A stretch of DNA of 23,827 bases from DASRVA01 sp050732935 (GTDB taxonomy: Bacteria; Gemmatimonadota; Gemmatimonadetes; JACCXV01; JAHWKZ01). The stretch is taken from NCBI GenBank assembly GCA_050732935.1, contig JBOHRW010000006.1, positions 1-23,827 of the forward strand. The letters are read 5' to 3'. The position numbers were made by a program, and so were the translations under genes. Under the pieces are notes generated by a model. The model had not been told where the DNA came from. It saw nothing but the letters and a program-made list of their open reading frames with translations, and ran no database searches. Positions 8,921 through 17,478 of this stretch are shown piece after piece (within the stretch, counting starts at the first letter, position 1; each line of letters begins with the position of its first letter).

Positions 8921-8932
8921 CGGCTCGACTCC

Positions 8933-8938
8933 ATTATA
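8933..8938 (-). promoter_or_regulatory. Possible -10 box (TATAAT) upstream of dapF
   Basis: A perfect TATAAT lies 12 bases before the dapF ATG on the minus strand, in DNA otherwise very rich in G+C. The six bases 17 upstream of it read TCACGG, which is not a convincing -35, and the transcript would be nearly leaderless. The adjacent GGAG serves as ribosome-binding site. Weak evidence. Confidence 0.15.
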
Positions 8939-8944
8939 CCGCCA

Positions 8945-9661
8945 TCACACCCGCCCCGTGATCCGCCACCAGCGCATCCGCCACACCATCCAGATGGCTT
9001 CCAGGACGATGCGCTTCGACATCTTGCTGGCGCCCACGTCACGGTCCACGAACACGATCGGGGTCTCGACGACCCGGTACCCGTAGCACCACGCGCGGAA
9101 GACGGTCTCGATCTGGAACGCGTACCCGTTCGAGTGGATCTCCCCCAGCCGCAGGTGATCGAGGACGTCGCGCCGGTAGCACTTGAAACCGCTGGTCAGA
9201 TCATGGAGCGGTACGCCGGTCACGACCCGGGCGTACCAGTTCGCCAGCCACGACAGGACCAGCCGGCCCATGGACCAGTTGACGACGGTGACCCCGCGCA
9301 TGTAGCGCGAGCCGACGACCAGGTCATGCTCATCCATCAGGGCCAGAAACTCCGGCAGGTGCTGCGGGTCGTGGGAGAGATCGGCGTCCATCTCGAACAC
9401 CAGACCGTAGCCGCGCTCCAGCGCCCAGTCGAAGCCGGCCAGATAGGCGGCCCCGAGCCCCTGCTTGGCCGGGCGATGCAGCACGTGAAGGCGTTCGATC
9501 TCGGCGGCGAGACGCGCCGCCGCATCACCCGTTCCGTCGGGAGAGTTGTCGTCCACCACGAGCACCTCGAGACGGGGGTCGACCGCGAGCACACGCGGGA
9601 CGACCTTTCCGATGTTCTCGCGCTCGTTATAGGTCGGGATGATGACCAGCGCTTCACCCAT
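8945..9661 (-). CDS. GT2 polyprenol-phosphate mannose synthase-like glycosyltransferase
   Basis: Resembles dolichyl/polyprenyl-phosphate mannosyltransferases (DPM1/Ppm1 catalytic type), which make lipid-linked mannose as donor for extracytoplasmic GT-C enzymes. The 238 residues contain the GT-A N-terminus VIIPTYNERENI, nucleotide-binding VLVVDDNSPDGTGD, the metal-binding EMDADLSHDP, VVGSRYMRGV, LTSGFKCYRRDVL and a typical end, ASKMSKRIVLEAIWMVWRM. There is no C-terminal membrane domain, so it is peripheral. I chose the ATG at 9659-9661 over that at 9667 because the SD GAGG lies seven bases from the former and almost touches the latter; it overlaps the preceding gene by eight bases. Neighbouring flippase-like and GT-C-like genes fit use of its product. 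The exact sugar is inferred from the family, not shown. Confidence 0.88.
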   Translation of the reverse strand: MGEALVIIPTYNERENIGKVVPRVLAVDPRLEVLVVDDNSPDGTGDAAARLAAEIERLHVLHRPAKQGLGAAYLAGFDWALERGYGLVFEMDADLSHDPQHLPEFLALMDEHDLVVGSRYMRGVTVVNWSMGRLVLSWLANWYARVVTGVPLHDLTSGFKCYRRDVLDHLRLGEIHSNGYAFQIETVFRAWCYGYRVVETPIVFVDRDVGASKMSKRIVLEAIWMVWRMRWWRITGRV

Positions 9662-10610
9662 CGACATTCCTCAGCGCGTCTCGGGAGCGGACCGTCGAGG
9701 CGCGCAGGTCGCGCAGCCCGTATCTCAGCGCCAGGCAGGCAGCTACGAGAACCTCGACCGCCGTGAGCCAGACGCGGGACAGGATCGCCACCGCGGCCGC
9801 CAGTGGCCCCGGGAGCACCTCCGCCAGGAGGAGCGCGTAGACTCCCTCACGGACGCCCAGCCCCCCGGGGACGAAGACCGCCACCCATCCGGCGAGGTAG
9901 CCGGCCGCGCAGATTCCGATCAGGCCCGGCAGGGATCCCGGCGGGGAATCCGCCACGGCGCGGACGAAGAGCCCGAAGCCCAGCCCGAACACGACCCAGG
10001 CGGCGAGGTACCCAGCCAGCAGCCCGAGCCGCGTCGTCACCGGAACCCGGACGTGCGCCTCTTCGCGACCCGCCAGCCTGAGGGCGAGGCGGTGGGCCAT
10101 ATCGAAGAGGGGCGTGACGAGCAGGATCGTCAGCGCGCCGGCGACGACGACACCGGCCGTGACGCCACCGGGCACCCGCAGCGACCCCGCTGGCAGAGCC
10201 ACCAGCGCAAGCGCGACGCCGGCGACGATCACGAAGATCTGCGCCACCACGATCGAGCCCACGGTCAGGATCGGGCGGACGCCCTTGGCTCGCGCCAGGT
10301 AGGCCGTTCCCGCGAGCTGGAGGACCTTCCCTGGCACGTAGCGGGCGAGGTTGCCGAAGTACCACACCCGATGGGCGTCGACCGCCGAGAGGTGGCCTCC
10401 CAGCCGGGCGACGAGATGCCTCCAGAGGAGGACGAAGCCCGAGTAGGCCAGAACGACCAGCGCCGATGCCAGACCGAGGAGCGCCCAGTCCACGTCCCAC
10501 GGTCGGGACGCCAGGCGGTCCCATTCCCGGACGAGATAGCGGGTGATCGCGGCGAGGACGAGAAGCCCGATCGCCCACTCGAGGATCTTGAGCCACGGGC
10601 GGCCGGTCAT
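9654..10610 (-). CDS. Flippase-like integral membrane protein (LPG synthase TM / UPF0104 family)
   Basis: A 318-residue polytopic membrane protein with about eight hydrophobic segments. It has two family signatures: GNLARYVPGKVLQLAGTAYL (about residues 88-107) and VFVPGGLGVREGVYALLL (about 246-263). This is the transmembrane module of lysylphosphatidylglycerol synthase (PF03706 family) without the catalytic aminoacyl-transfer domain. Family knowledge: the module in MprF flips aminoacyl lipids, and stand-alone members commonly sit in glycosyltransferase clusters (AglD-like annotations). Its ATG overlaps the stop of the YfhO-like gene (ATGA), and the GT2 gene follows with an overlap. I infer that it moves or presents a polyprenyl-linked sugar made by the neighbouring GT2 enzymes; this is not proven by sequence. 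Confidence 0.85.
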   Translation of the reverse strand: MTGRPWLKILEWAIGLLVLAAITRYLVREWDRLASRPWDVDWALLGLASALVVLAYSGFVLLWRHLVARLGGHLSAVDAHRVWYFGNLARYVPGKVLQLAGTAYLARAKGVRPILTVGSIVVAQIFVIVAGVALALVALPAGSLRVPGGVTAGVVVAGALTILLVTPLFDMAHRLALRLAGREEAHVRVPVTTRLGLLAGYLAAWVVFGLGFGLFVRAVADSPPGSLPGLIGICAAGYLAGWVAVFVPGGLGVREGVYALLLAEVLPGPLAAAVAILSRVWLTAVEVLVAACLALRYGLRDLRASTVRSRDALRNVDG

Positions 10611-13054
10611 CGACCTCCGTCGGGCTCGGTCGCGGAGCCTTGCCCGGCATCCTTCCGCTCTCGTGTGGCGAAGAAGGCGGCCCCGAGGAGCACGATCCCG
10701 GCCAGGCTACCCCACCGCCCCCAGGTCACCATGGGATCCCGGAACACCATCGTCACCCGGTGACGCCCGGCTGGCACCGGCACCCCGCGCAGGGCGACGT
10801 CCACCTGCAGCACCACGGCCGGATCCCCGTTCACGGCCGCGTACCAGTACGGATGGTAGATCTCGCTGAGGACGAGGAGCCCGGGCACGGCGGTCTCGAC
10901 GTCCAGTGCGAGTCGATCGGGCAGCCGCTCGACCCAGCGCACGCTGGCTGACCCGGTCGCCCGGCCGAGCGGCGGGGGTTCGGCCCCCGGCTCGAGGAGC
11001 GCGGTGCGAGCCGGATCGAAGCCCGGGTCGAGAACCGCGCCGCCGGCCTCGGGACTCGCTGGACGCTCGCGGACGTCGTGGACCACCCACGCCGCGGGCC
11101 CCGCCCCCTGCCAGGCGTAGACCGGCGGACCGCCTCCCTCGTGGACCAGCTCCAGACCCTGGACCTCCACGGGCTGGCCCGAGATCAGGTAGCGGATGTC
11201 CAGAAGACGCCAGAGCCGCATGTCGCCCAGCCGGCGCAGGTCCTCGCCGACCAGGTCGTCCCACCACTGCAGACGGAAGTTCTGGGAGCCGGTCACCGTC
11301 TCGATCCCGAACAGCATGAGGTCGTTGGGACCGTAGGCGGTCGGCAACGGCAGGACCCGGAAAGGCTCCGGCTGAGCCTGGAGAAAACGCACCGAGGCAT
11401 CGGGCTCGGTGAGTCGGGCGACCGGGAACGTGCGGTAGAAGTCGTCGTCCACCCGCCACAGATCCGCCACCGTGATCCCGGCCAGCAGGAAGCACGCCAG
11501 GGTCGCCCCCAGTCGCTCCCGGGCGGCCGCCCAGCAGACGGCCAGCGACAGCCACCACCAGACCGTGAACAGCCCCAGGCTCCCCGCGAACCCCGGCATG
11601 GCCCGCTCGAGCGCGGAGGCCCGCGCCGGCTCGAGCGACCCGTAGAGGATTCCGCCGAGCGCCGAGCCGAACCCGGCCGGAGACGAGGCGGCCCAGAACC
11701 AGAGCAGGACCAGGAGCAGCCCGAAGCCGCCGCTGACCATCCAGACGGGATGCCGGCTCTGCCTCAGGACGTCTCGCCGATCGTGGAGGGTCTGGGCGCC
11801 CAGCCCGGCCAGGACCACCGCCGCGAGCGCCACCACCGAGTACATCATCCCCGGCGCCCGGAACGACTTCATGACCGGAAGCGTCCAGTAGAACAGCCGG
11901 TGGACGGGGGTCGCGCCACCCCAAGCGAAGAGGAGCGCCGCCAGCGCCAGCCCACCGAAGAACCAGGTCCGGGCGCTCCGTCGTGCCAGCAGCGCCATCA
12001 GCGCGAGAACGATCGGCGCCGCCCCCAGGTACTCGGTGTGGAGCTTGAAGGGATTGCTCCCCCAGTAAGTCTCGAGATATCCCTGGAAGCGCGGCCAGAT
12101 GGCCCCGAGGGTCTCCTGGACGGGCATCGCCCACGAGGATGCGTAGGCATAGCCGCGCTCCGCCCGGTGCGAGAACTGGAGCATGTTCCAGGTCGGGAGG
12201 ATCTCGGCCAAGGCCAGCAATCCCGCCAGGGCGTACGCGCCCACGAAGCCGGCGACGAGCGGCACGACGGGTCGCCATGATCCTCGCGCCCGGCCGAGCT
12301 GGACCAGCCGGAAGACCATGAACGCGACCACGCCCAGCGCGGCAAAGTATGTCATCTGCACGTGCGGTGTGAAGAGCTGCAGCGTCACCACGACCGCCAT
12401 CCAGACGAACGGCCGGAGCCGCTCCGTCCGAACGGCTCGCTCGGCGAGCAGGAACAGGGCCGGCGTCCACGTCATCGCGAACATCCGTCCGTCCTGGCCC
12501 GCATGGAGATGGCTCACGAGATAGCCTGTGAACATGTAGGCGGCTCCGGTGACGACGGCGGCGCCTGCCGTCAGACGGAGCTCGCGGGCCATCGCGTAGG
12601 CGAGCACGCCGGCCAGCAGGAAGTGGAGGACGAACCCCCACCCGATCGCCCGGTGAAGGGCCATCACGAAGTAGAGGAGGGAGGTCGGGTAGTACACCGG
12701 GTAGGGCAGGATCGAGAGGTAGGGCAGCCCGCCGAAGACGTAGGGGTTCCATTGGGGCAGGCCGCGCCCGGCTTCGACCTCCTGCACGGCGAAGGCGCGA
12801 CTCTGGTAGGCCTGGGAGACCATGTCGGTCCCGAAGATCATGGCCTCGCGGTCGGTTACGAACGACGCGAAGAAGAAGAACGTGGCGAGCGACGCCGCTC
12901 CGAGGAAGATCCAGAATGCCCGACGCTCGAGGATCCCTGCGCCGGAGCCGGGCTTTGCGGCCCCGGGTCCGGATTTTGGCGCGGACCCGCTCCGGGAGCG
13001 TTGCCGTTTCCTCGACCCGCCGGCTTTCGTCGGTGCCTTCCGACGCGCGGTCAC
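10607..13054 (-). CDS. YfhO-like multi-span membrane protein (GT-C type glycosyltransferase)
   Basis: An 815-residue membrane protein. A Lys/Arg/Ser-rich cytoplasmic N-terminus of about 45 residues precedes the first span (FWIFLGAASLATFFFFASFV). The extracytoplasmic loop holds GTDMVSQAYQSRAF and LPQWNPYVFGGLPYLS, the acidic-plus-NPY arrangement of YfhO-type proteins, and PEILPTW-like AEILPTWNMLQFS. A dozen or so further spans and a large C-terminal soluble domain (about 560-760) follow, then a last span near the end. The start GTG at 13052-13054 overlaps the methyltransferase stop (GTGA); upstream frame is out-of-frame with the true genes. Family knowledge: B. subtilis YfhO works with the GT2 CsbB and a flippase to glycosylate lipoteichoic acid. 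With GT2 genes and a flippase-like gene beside it, a similar extracytoplasmic transfer is inferred; the acceptor is unknown. Confidence 0.87.
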   Translation of the reverse strand: MTARRKAPTKAGGSRKRQRSRSGSAPKSGPGAAKPGSGAGILERRAFWIFLGAASLATFFFFASFVTDREAMIFGTDMVSQAYQSRAFAVQEVEAGRGLPQWNPYVFGGLPYLSILPYPVYYPTSLLYFVMALHRAIGWGFVLHFLLAGVLAYAMARELRLTAGAAVVTGAAYMFTGYLVSHLHAGQDGRMFAMTWTPALFLLAERAVRTERLRPFVWMAVVVTLQLFTPHVQMTYFAALGVVAFMVFRLVQLGRARGSWRPVVPLVAGFVGAYALAGLLALAEILPTWNMLQFSHRAERGYAYASSWAMPVQETLGAIWPRFQGYLETYWGSNPFKLHTEYLGAAPIVLALMALLARRSARTWFFGGLALAALLFAWGGATPVHRLFYWTLPVMKSFRAPGMMYSVVALAAVVLAGLGAQTLHDRRDVLRQSRHPVWMVSGGFGLLLVLLWFWAASSPAGFGSALGGILYGSLEPARASALERAMPGFAGSLGLFTVWWWLSLAVCWAAARERLGATLACFLLAGITVADLWRVDDDFYRTFPVARLTEPDASVRFLQAQPEPFRVLPLPTAYGPNDLMLFGIETVTGSQNFRLQWWDDLVGEDLRRLGDMRLWRLLDIRYLISGQPVEVQGLELVHEGGGPPVYAWQGAGPAAWVVHDVRERPASPEAGGAVLDPGFDPARTALLEPGAEPPPLGRATGSASVRWVERLPDRLALDVETAVPGLLVLSEIYHPYWYAAVNGDPAVVLQVDVALRGVPVPAGRHRVTMVFRDPMVTWGRWGSLAGIVLLGAAFFATRERKDAGQGSATEPDGGR

Positions 13055-13791
13055 CGGGCGTCCCCGTGCCGCACGAGAAAGAACCACTGCGGGGAGAGCT
13101 TCCGGAGGAGACGATGCCGCAGCCCGCCCGGGACCTGCCGGACCACGCCTCCGACCGACCGTCCGAGCCGGCTCTCGTACCGGTCGAGGTGGTCGACGAG
13201 GACCCGGTCGGTCAGGTCCTCGAGCTCGAGCCCCTCGGCCCGGGCCGTCTCCACCAGCGGCCGCCAGGTGGTGAACCGGATGTCGTCGTAGCGCTCGCCG
13301 CGGCCCGACCAGCGTAGGATCCGCGTCGCCACCGGCTCTGGCCACCACGAGAGGGTGGGGATCCGGTAGTGGGGTTCGATCGGCGCGAAGCGGCTGCCCG
13401 CCGTCATGTAGACCCGTCCCCCAGGTGCCAGGGTGCGCTTCAGCTCGGCGAAGAACCGTTCCAGGTCGGCCACGTGCTCGTAGACGTGATTGGCGATTCC
13501 GAAGTCGATGGACGCGTCCCGCACCGGGAGCCGCAACAGGTCGGCCACCGCCATCCGCGCGGGATCCTCGATGAACGCGCGATCGATCTCGAAGCCAACG
13601 ATCGGGCGTTCGGCGATGCGCTCGAGCGCGCTTCGGACGAGCCCGGTTCCGGCCCCCAGGTCGACGACCGTGCGGGCCGTCCGCAGATGTCGGCCACAGA
13701 CCGCCGCGATCAGCTCCGCCTTCCGCGCGCGGGAAGCACGGTATCTGTCGCTCGCGAGATGGCGGACATAGCGGTTCGGCGCGTGCTTCAC
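13051..13791 (-). CDS. Class I SAM-dependent methyltransferase
   Basis: A 246-residue methyltransferase of the UbiE/type 11 kind. SAM motif I is VVDLGAGTG (residues 42-50), acidic motif II is in VGFEID (about 65-70), a PVRDASIDFGIANHVYEHVAD stretch covers motifs III/IV, and LAPGGRVYMTAGSRFAPIEPHYRIP follows. The latter PHYRIP-type loop is seen in methyltransferases of glycan clusters. It starts at a GTG overlapping the stop of the upstream GT4 gene and its stop overlaps the YfhO-like start, so it is translationally coupled on both sides. The likely substrate is a sugar or lipid-linked intermediate of the cluster, inferred only from position. Confidence 0.85.
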   Translation of the reverse strand: MKHAPNRYVRHLASDRYRASRARKAELIAAVCGRHLRTARTVVDLGAGTGLVRSALERIAERPIVGFEIDRAFIEDPARMAVADLLRLPVRDASIDFGIANHVYEHVADLERFFAELKRTLAPGGRVYMTAGSRFAPIEPHYRIPTLSWWPEPVATRILRWSGRGERYDDIRFTTWRPLVETARAEGLELEDLTDRVLVDHLDRYESRLGRSVGGVVRQVPGGLRHRLLRKLSPQWFFLVRHGDAR

Positions 13792-14963
13792 CGCGCCACG
13801 GGTCCCCGTCGGTAGACCGCCTCCAGCCGGTCCAGGATGCTATCCCATCCGAAGGCCGCGCGCACGCGCTCGCGACCCCTCTCCCCCATCTCGCGGGCCT
13901 GCCGGGGGTCATCGAGGACGCGCCGGACCCCCTCCGCGATCGCCGGGATCTCGTCCTCCACCAGAAACCCCGTCCGCCCGTCGATCACGACATCGGTGAT
14001 GCCCCCGCGCCGGGTGGCCAGAACCGGCACCCCGTAGCTCATGGCTTCCAGCAGGACGACGCCGAGCCCCTCGGTGTCCTCCCGCTCGTCGAGGGTGGCC
14101 GGCAGGACGAAGCAGGTCGCCCGCCGGTAGGCGGCTCCGAGATCCTCCTGGGAGACCCGCCCGAGGAACGCGACGCGCTCTTCGAGCTCCATCTCCCGGG
14201 TGAGATCCTCGAGCCGCTCGCGCTCGGGTCCGAAGCCGACGATCTCGAGCCGCCAGTCCCGGTCGGTGACGGTCACCAGTCCATGAAGGAGACGATCCAC
14301 CCCCTTCCGAGTCACCAGCCGCCCGACAAAGAGGAGGGTGGGCGGTTTCTCCGATGCCGGCGCGGGTATCTCCTCGGGCAGCGGAACTCCGTAGGGGATC
14401 ACCTCGATCGGGCGGTCGGCGTACGGGGCGAGCATGTGACGGGTGCTCTCCGAGATGGCGACCAGGTGCGACCGCCGGGCGTACCAGCGCAGGAACGCCT
14501 TGCCGGGCGGAAAACGTCTCTCCGCCCAGCGGATCTCGGCACCGTAGAAGGTGGTGACCAGCGCCGCCCCGGAGGCCCCCGCCGCCGCCAGCCCGTGGAT
14601 CCCGTGGGGGATAGCCCAGTGGACGTGGACGGCGTCGAACCGAAGCCGGCGAGCGAGGCGCCGTGCGGCCACCGTACCGGCCGTCACGTAACCCGGCAGA
14701 AGCAGCCCCCAGGCCGGGTTTCGCTCCAACCGATCGGGGGTGGTCTCGTCGTGGGTCAGGCGCTCCCAGCGCCGCGGAGCGTATCGGTAGCGATGCACGG
14801 TCAGCTCGCCCTGCGTCTGCACTCCCAAGCCCTCGAACGAGGGCGCGAGGACGTGCACCTCGTGGCCGCGCGCGGCCTGACGCTCGGCCATCGTGACCAG
14901 CCAGGGCGTGATCACGTCCTCGGCCCGGCGTGGCCATGCGGTCGGAACGTGGAGGATCCGCAT
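13788..14963 (-). CDS. GT4 glycosyltransferase (GT-B fold)
   Basis: A 391-residue retaining glycosyltransferase. The N-terminal domain opens with MRILHVPTAWPRRAEDVITP and contains HVHWAIPHGIHGLAAA. The C-terminal nucleotide-sugar domain has LLFVGRLVTRKGVDRLLHGL, LEIVGFGPER and the EX7E signature in EDTEGLGVVLLEAMSYGVPV. The cytoplasmic enzyme would add a sugar from an NDP-sugar to a lipid-linked or other glycan. It starts at the ATG at 14961-14963, whose A is also the last base of the preceding TGA (TGATG). A long open frame continues upstream of that ATG but it is only the shadow of the neighbouring gene. The donor sugar cannot be told from sequence. Confidence 0.92.
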   Translation of the reverse strand: MRILHVPTAWPRRAEDVITPWLVTMAERQAARGHEVHVLAPSFEGLGVQTQGELTVHRYRYAPRRWERLTHDETTPDRLERNPAWGLLLPGYVTAGTVAARRLARRLRFDAVHVHWAIPHGIHGLAAAGASGAALVTTFYGAEIRWAERRFPPGKAFLRWYARRSHLVAISESTRHMLAPYADRPIEVIPYGVPLPEEIPAPASEKPPTLLFVGRLVTRKGVDRLLHGLVTVTDRDWRLEIVGFGPERERLEDLTREMELEERVAFLGRVSQEDLGAAYRRATCFVLPATLDEREDTEGLGVVLLEAMSYGVPVLATRRGGITDVVIDGRTGFLVEDEIPAIAEGVRRVLDDPRQAREMGERGRERVRAAFGWDSILDRLEAVYRRGPVAR

Positions 14964-16513
14964 CAATTGCCGGGTGCGATCCGCAGGACGAAGATCGCGC
15001 GGCGTGGCGAGGCGTGGGCGATCTCGATCAAGTCCCAATGCGGCTCCAGCGCGGGAGCGAGGAAATCGCTCGTCACCTGATCCACCACGATATGCGTGAC
15101 GCCCTTCTGGCGGAAGAACTCCCAGGTCCTGTCGGGATCCCCGTGGAACGGGTAGACGACGCTCGGGCGCCCCCCGCTCCAGTACCACGTCAGGGTCGGC
15201 TTGCGGGCCGTGATGACGGCCTCGGGCGCGTTGTCTCCGATCCACCGCGAGGCCTCGAAGTAGTCCTGGAAATAGGGCTCGTAGCCCGCCAGCTCCTCGC
15301 CGTCCAGGTACGACCTTGTCTCCCTCCACTGACCGGGCACCTGCAGCGCCGCCCCCACCGCGAGCACCGCGATCAGCACCGCGACCACCCACCCGGCGAC
15401 CCTGGGTCCGCCGGTCAGGAACCGGCTGACGACGTCGAGCCCGGCCAGCATGACGATCCAGAGGATCGGGATCAGGGGCAGGAGGAAACGATCCCCCGTC
15501 CAGGGCCAGACGAGGAGGATCGCCACCGACAGGAGCACGAAGAGGTCGTACAGGGCGAGGCCTCGTCGACGAGCCAGGACAACCGCTCCGATCACCAGCA
15601 GCGTGATTCCGACGATCGCTCCGAACACGGTCACCGCCAGGGGCGGCGGGGTCTCGGCCCAGAAGAGCCCGGGCAGGTCCCGGAACGCGTAGACCATGAG
15701 GTTCTCCAGAGCCCGCACCGGGTACTCGCCCAGGCTCAATGGCGGGCTCTCCGGGTCGTGGCGGTCGCTGGCGCGCACCTGCTCCAGGTAGCCGCCCGTT
15801 TCCGGCGGGCGCTGCCCCGTCCAGGCCAGCCATGGCACGACCGCGAGCGCGATCGCCGCACCCACGAGGGCCGCCCGTCCCCAGCGACGACGGATCACCG
15901 CGGTCAGGAGGGCGGCGCCGAAGAGCGCTACGCCCGCCGTTCGCACGGCGAAGGCGAGCACGGAGACGAGGGTGCCCGCAACCCACCATCTGCCGAGCCG
16001 GGGCCTGGATGTCTCACCCTCGTCGTCCATCCCCTCATGAGCCGTTCGGGCACGCTGGAAGAAGACCAGGGCGAGGGTGGTCGCCGCCGTGTAGGACATG
16101 TCGGAGAGAACGTACGAGGTGTAAGTACGGAACATGGGTGCCAGACCGACCAGCCACACGGCCGCCGGAGCCACCCATTCGGGCATCCCGCGCGCCTCCC
16201 GGGCGAGCTTCCATGTGGCATAGAGAACGACCGCCCCCGCGACCAGCGACTCCAGCTTGAGCACCAGGAGGCTCCCGTCGCCGAGCCAGTAGAACGGCAC
16301 CAGGAGCAGCGGGAAGCCGGGCGGGTAGACGGTCTCGGGTGGTGTGCCCGGACCGATCAGATCGACGTAGCCGCGGCCCGTGGCGAGGGCCCGGGTCAAC
16401 GCGTAGTAGGCCGCATTGTCTCCACCAGTGAAGAGGTAGGGATCGATCAGGGCCAGCGCGAGCGCCAGGGAAACCAGGGCGCCCCCGAGGGCCCACCGGC
16501 CCGAACGGCTCAC
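14963..16513 (-). CDS. GT39/ArnT-like integral membrane glycosyltransferase
   Basis: A 516-residue GT-C-type membrane enzyme. After a short basic start and one span (ALGGALVSLALALALIDPYL) comes the extracytoplasmic loop with GGDNAAYYALTRALATGRGY and the ETVYPPGFPLLLVPFYWLGD stretch, which is typical of PMT_2/ArnT-type proteins that use polyprenyl-phosphate sugars. About ten further spans follow, with VFFQRAR, VRTAGVALFGAALLTAV and WPWTGDRFLLPLIPILWIV, then a soluble C-terminal domain of about 130 residues (YFEASRWIGDNAPEAVI, VTHIVVDQV). The start GTG at 16511-16513 overlaps the GT2 stop by four bases. Its likely donor is the lipid-linked sugar made by the GT2 gene just upstream. Acceptor (lipid, polysaccharide or protein) is unknown. 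Confidence 0.87.
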   Translation of the reverse strand: MSRSGRWALGGALVSLALALALIDPYLFTGGDNAAYYALTRALATGRGYVDLIGPGTPPETVYPPGFPLLLVPFYWLGDGSLLVLKLESLVAGAVVLYATWKLAREARGMPEWVAPAAVWLVGLAPMFRTYTSYVLSDMSYTAATTLALVFFQRARTAHEGMDDEGETSRPRLGRWWVAGTLVSVLAFAVRTAGVALFGAALLTAVIRRRWGRAALVGAAIALAVVPWLAWTGQRPPETGGYLEQVRASDRHDPESPPLSLGEYPVRALENLMVYAFRDLPGLFWAETPPPLAVTVFGAIVGITLLVIGAVVLARRRGLALYDLFVLLSVAILLVWPWTGDRFLLPLIPILWIVMLAGLDVVSRFLTGGPRVAGWVVAVLIAVLAVGAALQVPGQWRETRSYLDGEELAGYEPYFQDYFEASRWIGDNAPEAVITARKPTLTWYWSGGRPSVVYPFHGDPDRTWEFFRQKGVTHIVVDQVTSDFLAPALEPHWDLIEIAHASPRRAIFVLRIAPGN

Positions 16514-17478
16514 GTCTCCGTCCCGCTCCGATCCCCGGCGGCCAGGCGCCGCTCGAGATGCTCGATCCGGTCCCGCACCTGGACGATCCCCTCCGCCAGC
16601 ACACCCAGCGCGAAGAAGAGCGCGCCCAGCACCAGCAGCAGGATCACCAGGTACAGGAGCGGGCGATACCCCTGCTCCAGCACGAAGCGGTAGTACAGCG
16701 CGATCAGCCCCACCGCTACACCGCTCCCCGCGAGCAGCCCTCCCAGGGTGCCGAAGAAGACGAGCGGCTTTCGGAGCAGGCTCGTGATCACTTTGACCGA
16801 TGCGAGATCCAGCGTCCCGGCCCAGATCCGGCCGGCCCCCGAGTACTTGGCTTCTCCGTAGCGACGGGGATAGAGGGTAATCGGGATCTCGCCCACCCGG
16901 TAGCCGTGGGCGTGGGCGAGAACGACGAAGAAGCGATGCCAGTCGTGACGCAGCGGGATCTCCTCGATCACGTCGCGGCGGAACGCCTTCATCGAGTTGA
17001 GGTCGTGCACGGGGATCCGGAAGAAGCGTCGCGACAGCCAGTTGTAGATTCCCGAGACGACCCGCTTCTCGTAGCGTCCCTGCTTCCAGCCGGTCACCAC
17101 GTCGTAGCCTTCGCCCAGCTTGTCGAGGAAGCGGGGGATCTCGTCGGGCGAGTGCTGGAGGTCGGCGTCGTAGAGCACCAGCCACCGGCGCGGAGTGGCG
17201 AGGGCCCCGGTGACCATCGCCTCCGTCTTGCCGAGGTTGCTCGCGTGGCGCTCGATCCGGACCGACCCGGGGAAGCCGCGGGCCGCGGCCCGGGCGGCGT
17301 CGACGGTCCCGTCCGAGGATCCGTCGTCGACCAAGATCACCTCGCCCCCGAGGCCATGTCGCCGCCAGGCCTCGCCCAGGGCCTCGAAGAGCGGGGCCAT
17401 GTTGTCCACCTCGTTGAAAGCCGGGACGACAACCCCGAAATCGGTGCGCGGCTCCAACCCTTGGGGTCGCACCGGCAT
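16510..17478 (-). CDS. GT2 polyprenyl-phosphate sugar synthase with C-terminal membrane anchor (GtrB/CsbB-like)
   Basis: A 322-residue GT2 enzyme. The GT-A domain shows VVVPAFNEVDN, VILVDDGSSDGT (about 47-58), the metal site LYDADLQHSPDE (about 98-109), VTGWKQGRYEKRVVS, VHDLNSMKAFRRDVI and the RRYGEAKYS loop. Two membrane spans (LVFFGTLGGLLAGSGVAVGL and LLYLVILLLVLGALFFALGV) precede a charged coiled-coil-like end (DRIEHLERRLA), as in GtrB/CsbB-type proteins that attach a sugar to undecaprenyl phosphate. The ATG at 17476-17478 shares a base with the preceding TGA. The arrangement next to a GT-C gene suggests donor synthesis followed by transfer outside the membrane. Confidence 0.9.
   Translation of the reverse strand: MPVRPQGLEPRTDFGVVVPAFNEVDNMAPLFEALGEAWRRHGLGGEVILVDDGSSDGTVDAARAAARGFPGSVRIERHASNLGKTEAMVTGALATPRRWLVLYDADLQHSPDEIPRFLDKLGEGYDVVTGWKQGRYEKRVVSGIYNWLSRRFFRIPVHDLNSMKAFRRDVIEEIPLRHDWHRFFVVLAHAHGYRVGEIPITLYPRRYGEAKYSGAGRIWAGTLDLASVKVITSLLRKPLVFFGTLGGLLAGSGVAVGLIALYYRFVLEQGYRPLLYLVILLLVLGALFFALGVLAEGIVQVRDRIEHLERRLAAGDRSGTET

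Noticed and set aside
10707..12752. 681-codon minus-strand frame within the YfhO-like gene
   Set aside because: Out-of-frame shadow of the YfhO-like protein; the Arg/Pro/Gly-rich translation lacks membrane spans or motifs.
13055..13912. N-terminal extension of the YfhO-like frame up to 13912
   Set aside because: This part overlaps the methyltransferase gene in another frame and is low-complexity; the GTG at 13054 with GTGA coupling is the real start.
14930..16693. 587-codon plus-strand frame opposite the GT39-like gene
   Set aside because: Asp/Arg/His-rich shadow of hydrophobic codons on the other strand.
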